The notes under the pieces: generated by a model
What the model saw: only the letters and a program-made list of their open reading frames with translations
Databases searched by the model: none
Told to the model about the DNA's origin: nothing
Origin: Lithospermum erythrorhizon
Taxonomy: Eukaryota; Streptophyta; Magnoliopsida; Boraginales; Boraginaceae
Assembly: GCA_019722365.1 (NCBI GenBank)
Contig: JADFUC010001254.1
Coordinates: forward strand, 1-64,000
DNA length: 64,000 nt
Reading direction: 5' to 3'
Part shown: piece after piece, positions 58,290 through 64,000 of the stretch
Layout: the number at the start of each line of letters is the position of its first letter
Position numbering within the stretch: position 1 is the first letter of the stretch
Position numbers and translations under genes: made by a program

Positions 58290-60801
58290 TGTAACGACTG
58301 GCCAGTCGGCCTCCCGAGCGGTAGTCATTATAATTCGAACACCGCATCACTAAACCGATGGATCTACCCGCTTAAAACCACTGCTTCCTTCAAAAAATAA
58401 GATTTGCTATTAATATTTCCAAAATAATCACAATTTAAAAACTTTACAATCCATCGTTAAGTTTAACCAACTAACCTCCATATATATACAACATATCCCT
58501 CAATAAACAAGAATGAAAGGCTATGTAAAAAGAAAAGTAATTTGTGACTCGTAATACAAAATGACAATAGCCGATAAGGCGAAGTTTCAAAAAAAGGAAA
58601 AATACAACAATCAAAACAAATATGTAATCAGACTGCGGAGGATCCTCTCGCCACCATTGGCCACCTAGCCACTGAACAAAAACTCTTTCAAACAACCTCG
58701 CTCAATCGCCACCGCCAACCCGACACAAAATGAAACGCCTAATACGGGGTGCTTAGCTGTAGTTCGGCTCAGTTGAAAACTTAAATAATGCGCCGAATCC
58801 TTATCATACTTTAACGAAATAATCAATATAATAACTCAAGTATGAATGAAATATATATCCGTGGATCACCTAAAAAGTGTCACAACATGATTCCAATGTG
58901 AAGCCTACACAATATAATGTAAGATATACAGAAAAGTTTCAAAGAAGCACAATTCCAGTAAAGAAATCAATAGACTTTAACAATCCATCAAAACCTAGTC
59001 ATCAAACCTCCCATCTCATATCCCCCACTCAGCATCAACTTTAAGATACGCTCAATCCGTCTACCTCAGGAATTTAATTTAATCATCAATCACCCCGCAC
59101 TCTATACCCGCAGTATAAGCGCCGCAAACCGCACTTATACACACAAAGTGGAAGCAAGGCACATCGCACTCATACACTAAGTACAAGGCATATCGCACCA
59201 TACACTAAGTATAAGTACACCATTTTATACACTAAGTATAAGGCATAACTACCTATACACTAAGTATAAAGCACACCGCCTTATACACTGCTTATGTGCA
59301 CACCGCACTTATACACTAAGTATATGCACATATCGTCGATATCCTACAAAGAAGGAGATTCACCTAACCCTAATCATCCTAACATAAACAAATCCCATAC
59401 CTGCCAGTAGATAATCTAACCATCACCTCTCAATAGCCTACTCTAATTCCCAAACAATATCCAAGCACACAAAACATCTCACAATCGTAAGTCAAATACA
59501 ATCACAAGGCTAGAATCATAAGTGCTTCTAAGGCCACAAAATCTAAATATAAGTCAGAGTTCAAGCTATTACTTACATCAAGCAATCTGTCTACGTAATA
59601 TAATCACATAATCTATGTCACGGCTCACACAAACGAATTTAAACATAATCATGTTAACAATAATATGTTCACACACCAAAATTAATACCACCAAGGTATA
59701 AGTACTCACTGCTGAAACAAGAAAACCTCACGAAAAGACACACCATGTAATTCATCTCTTTTTCATTTATCAACGCCTAAACAACACCTTAAATTATAAT
59801 CAAGCACCTATTACTATACCGGCTGCTCTAGAAGATACATAACCAACTCTTAGTGGAACTATTTCCAAAACGGTCTAACATGACGGATAACTATCGTAAT
59901 TATAATCTCATCGACACAACCAATCGATCCTACTAAATTCCATTTTATCACTTTAACATTTCAAACTAACTTTTATAAGTCATTCTAATTAATCACCAGT
60001 CCCTTTAATTAACAACTCTATATCAAATATCAATTATAACTCAACTTCGATTAACACTTTTTCAACCTAACTCCGCTTTTAATCAATTTTTTAAACCACC
60101 CATTTAATATCACAATAACTATAATAAGGTCCTAACATAACCTCCTACACATTGAAAGCTTTAGAAAAATATCAACCCAAAAAGTCAACCGAAACCTAAA
60201 AGTCAACCAAACATAACATCCTCAAACGAATTTCTAAATCAATTTAATTAATCACTTATATACGCTACGTAACCTTACATAACCAACCAAGATTCATCAT
60301 AAAATTGAATTCTATGGAAAAGTCAACTATGTCAACACCCAAGAAGATCTGAAAGACTTGAAATTTCTTACCTTAACTCAAGAGAATGATTTTGGAGAAC
60401 TACATTCTGCCAAACAATCTTTAGCTCCGAGCGACAATCGAAGAAAACTAAAAATAAATTTTTAAGGGGGATGGACTTAATCTCTGCCTAAAGAGAGAAG
60501 AAAAGCGGTTAAGATGAACTCTGACATGGCGATGCTGAAGATAAGGTTGAGTAGATATTTAAAAAACTCGAGTCCCTGCCTTTGCCTTTGCTAATTCTCC
60601 GCTTATCAGATTTAAATCTCCATGAACCCCATTCCAAAGATAAAAATATTCCATGACAAAACTACTAAATTATAAATGTAATTCACTAAAAAATCTTTAA
60701 CATAAATAATATTATCATTGAAATTATTTATACTTATCCCTGTCCCACCCCGCCGAATCGAAAAAATATAATTTAATTTTTTTAACGTACGGGTTATTAT
60801 A
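58290..60801 (-). mobile_element. 3' LTR of the right-hand chromovirus
   Basis: It runs from TGTAACGACTGGCCAGTCGG to GGGTTATTATA, i.e. in minus sense from TATAATAACCC (TGTAATAACC expected) to GGCCAGTCGTTACA, 2512 bp. The minus-strand pol relic lies directly upstream in sense, so this is its 3' LTR. It is related to 48581-52155 and to the left LTRs at 1-1642 and 4208-8031, and it anchors the terminal sequences of the whole family in this window. Confidence 0.8.
59095..59345 (+). repeat. tandem array inside the 3' LTR, about 29-bp unit
   Basis: About eight copies of CACTTATACACTAAGTATAA plus GGCACACCG, with single-base changes and small gaps. The core ACTTATACACTAAGTATAAG is itself an imperfect palindrome. 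It occupies the same place in the LTR as the CTTATACCGACGTATAAAG array of the solo LTR. Confidence 0.85.
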
Positions 60802-63800
60802 ATCTACCTATATAGACAAAATTTCGAAATTTAATCCCAACAAACTGCTGTTAACATATATATAACTACAGTAAACAAATACTGACAAAATAAAAGCAAA
60901 AAGCTAACTCTCATCTAAAAGGTAACGATTCCTCATCTCATATCCTCACGTTACTGCCTCCCACACGCCCGGGATTCTTCCACGTAACTCTACCATGACA
61001 ATCGGCCTTACTTCCTCAAAACCTTCTTCCAACAAAATCTCCACCGGTCTTCTCAAACGCTGGTGGGTCCTCCTCAAGTTCCACCGGAGGCAGCTGGAAT
61101 ATGCTTAATTGGCCGTGATATAATTCTCAAACAGGATATACGGAACACATTGTGAATCCTATCTAAACTCGTGAGGCAACGCGAACCGAGCAAAGCTCCA
61201 CCGAGCCCAACTCTCCCAACGATCCTTAAAACGGTCCAATATAACGAGGACTCAACTTCCCTTTCCTCCCAAACCGCATCACTCCCTTCCAATGAGATAT
61301 TTTAGAACACACTACATTTCACCCTCAAACGACAAGTTTACTCGCGATGATCCGTATATTTCTCTTCGCCTATCCCGGTATGTCCCCAAATGTCACGCCG
61401 AATCAATCTGATCCGCTTCTAACAACTCCTCACCAAATCCTAAACCATATGATTTCCCTTTCCTCTCTCCTACCTCATTCCCAACAAACTGAGCGACACC
61501 TCCGCCTAAATACAAATTTCAAAAGCTACTTCAATACTAAGACGTAGCCGCTGTAAGTGCGAACTCTATTCCTTGGGCAACCTATCGCCCCAATTCCTTG
61601 AGAAGTTCGTAACGCAGCTCCCTCCATCGTCCAGATCGCCCCCGGGGATTTACCACCGCCTCCTGGGATTTAAAGATGTACTAACTCCCAATTTAGTCCC
61701 TGCCTCCCGGAAACTCTTAACCTCAAGAACGAAGGCCAAGGGTCCGAAATGATCGAGCATCGAACCTCGCGGTAATCTCTTGCCAATCCTATCCTCGGCT
61801 AGTCTCAAAATTCTGACAGTGAAACGGGAAATTAATCTTGAAGCAATCTATCCACAATCACCCAAATCCCATCATGTCGCCTCAATTCTAGGGAAGCCCA
61901 AACACGAAGTCCATGGTGATATTCCTCCGGGCGTCCACTCAGACTACAAGAGTCTACAATAAAACCCAAGCAGGATGTCTATGCTCGGCCTTCACCAATT
62001 TCGCCACAAACCTCGATCTCCTCTCTGGCCCTGGCCACCAATACCAACCCCAAGTCACTTGCTACCCGTGTACGAGTAGGGGAAGTAGCCAAGTGGGCCT
62101 CATCAAGAATCTCCCTTCTCAACATCCTACGGTAGCTGAATCGCCTATTCATCCTCAAGGCTCCACTCCCTACCAACGTGAAACCGGACCTACCCCCACT
62201 TTCACATCCCTTTACCGAGCAACCTGCAGCCTCTCATCTCCCCTCGCTCTAGCCTCTAAGATCCGATCCTATAAGCACCTGCCGAACTCCTCATACGGGC
62301 GAAAAATCTCTCCGTCGCTACCTGACATCAAACTAACTCCTCACTGTCATCTCTCTGGTCTCTTTGATTTCTACCTGCAGATCAACAATACATTTTCTTC
62401 CTCAAGGCGGTACTCAATAGTCAAGTCATAATCACCGATGAACTCCATCCACCTCCTCTCCGCCTCAAATTCAAATCCTCTCAGACGAGATACTTCAAAC
62501 TCCATGACGTGGTGAAAACTGCATTTAACCCCATACGATAGTTGGTTCCACAATTTCTTCTTAACGCGAAAGACTATTCTAAGATCACGGGTCGAGTAGT
62601 TCTTCCTGATTTCTCAACCCGTCAGATGAAAGGAACACCTCCCATTCTATCGAACACACTCTAACTCGATGCCAAGATCACTATAAATCACGTGAGCCCC
62701 CTTTAACTAGACTACAGATCGCTACCAATCGGAGTCGAAGCCAACTCTCCCTTTAATACCCGTAAAACAATCACAATCATCATCCCAAATAAACGTGGAA
62801 CTCTTCTGGCCTCAACTCCGTGTCAATTTAACACTAACTTAAGTGGAAAGTCCTCATTTAATCTCTGTGAATAACCAAATTTAACCCTAAGAAAACTCCT
62901 AAATACACCAATTGTTCTGCCTCTACTTTCCTGTGGATCAACACAAACGCCTTAACAATACGACCCAGAATCAGACTTTCACTAACTGTAACTCGTTTAC
63001 TTCTGTAAAATCCTGCATACAACCGAAATAGCCTCAAGGTCCTTAACATCCGCAAACGCTTCTCCCTACGCCTCCCTCTGTAATATATCGTAATATCATC
63101 AAATGAATACCTTACCACAAACTTATCCAGATACTCCCGAAACAATCTTGCCCATCAAATCCATGTGCCGCCGTGCATTTGTCAATCCAAACTGCATCAC
63201 TATAAATTCATAATGTCCATAACGGTGATTCGAAAGCCGATTTCGGAATATCCTCCCTTGATCCTCAACCTACGTATAACTGCACCTCAAATCAATCTTC
63301 GAGAACACTTGGCATCCTTCACCGATCAAACAAATCACAATTCCTCGGGGCAACGGTATCGGTTTTTAATCTGTCACTTTATTCAACATTATAGTCATCG
63401 CACGTACTCATCGAACCATCCTTCTTTCTTACAAACAACACCGCGCACTCTACCTGGCATACACTGTCCGATTTAATCCTTGTCCAACAACTCGTAGAAT
63501 CGAAGTCCGCAATTCCCCGCAACTCTACTGGTTCCATCCCGCATCTAAGTGAAATATAAAATTGCCTGCACTTAAACAACCCCTACCAAAAATCTCGATC
63601 TCCTCTCCTCGGTGGCAACCCCGTAAAAGCTCCTCAGAAAATATCCTCAATCCCCTAACAACCCCGCACATCCTCTACTTCCGCCCTTCTACCCAATCAA
63701 CTACATACCCCAAGAACCCAAAACACACTCCTTTCTTCCGAATCAATCTCCTAGCCCTTGCACATACAAAACCTCGGGCGCAAAATCTTTCTGCCTCCCA

Positions 63801-64000
63801 CAACTGATATCTGGTCTTCTGAACCCACAAAAGTAATCTCTTCCATGGCAATCAATAACGGCATGATGTTTCAACCAATTCACCTAAGATAAGTGTCAAA
63901 ATCGAAAAGTTTGGAAGTAAATCGGCTGCATAACCTGACCACAAACAATCAAAGCGATGTTTCTATATACCACCTAACTTACAATCGACCTCCCTTGCAT
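60802..64000 (-). pseudogene. decayed pol of a Tekay/Del-like chromovirus (Ty3/gypsy)
   Basis: In minus sense, from 64000 downward: a protease-to-RT linker (Val-Ile-Asp-Cys-His-Gly-Lys-Arg, about 63890). Reverse transcriptase follows (about 63560-62850), with Phe-Val-Arg-Lys-Lys-Asp-Gly-Ser-Met, then YGHYEFIVMQFGLTNA, then the catalytic box as Ser-Phe-Asp-Asp-Ile (Asp pair near 63100). RNase H comes next (about 62550-62370; RRWMEFIGDYDLTIEY). Integrase shows its zinc-binding start (RREILDEAH, about 62120) and core (Ile-Thr-Met-Asp-Phe, near 61920). A chromodomain-like tail ends the pol (about 61090-60930). This order, with a chromodomain, defines chromoviruses. Many stops and frameshifts make it inactive. 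The gag, most of protease and the 5' LTR lie beyond the window. Confidence 0.85.

Noticed and set aside
61913..62431. 172-codon plus-strand frame, one of the longest in the window
   Set aside because: It lies antisense to integrase and RNase H remains of the minus-strand chromovirus. Its Ser/Pro/Thr-rich text shows no motif.

Overview
This is a stretch of flowering-plant nuclear DNA, most likely a eudicot. It is AT-rich, its genes have introns with GT/AG borders, and most of it is decayed transposable elements of plant families. There are no bacterial operons, ribosome binding sites or CRISPR arrays. Nearly all open frames in the window are chance frames. Only two genes are well supported.

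Layout. 1-8.03 kb: a rearranged plus-strand Ty3/gypsy element with LTRs of about 2.5 kb, a Met-tRNA-type primer site, a decayed and shortened interior, and a 3' LTR interrupted by a second, related LTR. 8.03-10.83 kb: AT-rich repeat DNA and a GC-richer block with ACGTG and TTGAC motifs, lying upstream of the first gene. 10.83-25.11 kb: an 18-exon plus-strand gene of the VAD1 type (GRAM domain, VASt domain, membrane anchor, coiled coil). Its introns carry a MITE, a SINE, a second MITE-like element, tandem duplications and a complete short non-autonomous LTR retrotransposon with matching 5-bp target duplications. Its third exon appears to be out of frame. 25.1-41 kb: repeat-dominated DNA with a LINE relic (minus), a Copia relic (plus), two adjoining minisatellite arrays (36.4-37.4 kb), several MITEs and two weak traces of coding exons. 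41.55-42.63 kb: a minus-strand family-64 glycosyltransferase gene. 43.5-46.8 kb: a hAT transposon relic that has received a SINE. 47.5-48.3 kb: a direct-repeat pair around a GC-rich, gene-like insert. 48.58-52.16 kb: a solo LTR (minus) of the same long-LTR gypsy family. 52.2-58.3 kb: Copia-type and other retroelement debris. 58.29-64.0 kb: the 3' LTR and decayed pol of a minus-strand Tekay/Del-like chromovirus whose 5' end lies beyond the window.

The two genes are not obviously connected. The VAD1-type protein is expected to act at intracellular membranes in lipid binding or transfer and cell-death control. The GT64 protein is expected to be a Golgi glycosyltransferase. The rest of the window is a record of successive insertions: long-LTR gypsy elements at both ends, and small elements inside introns and inside older elements. 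All calls come from reading the sequence; no database search was run.
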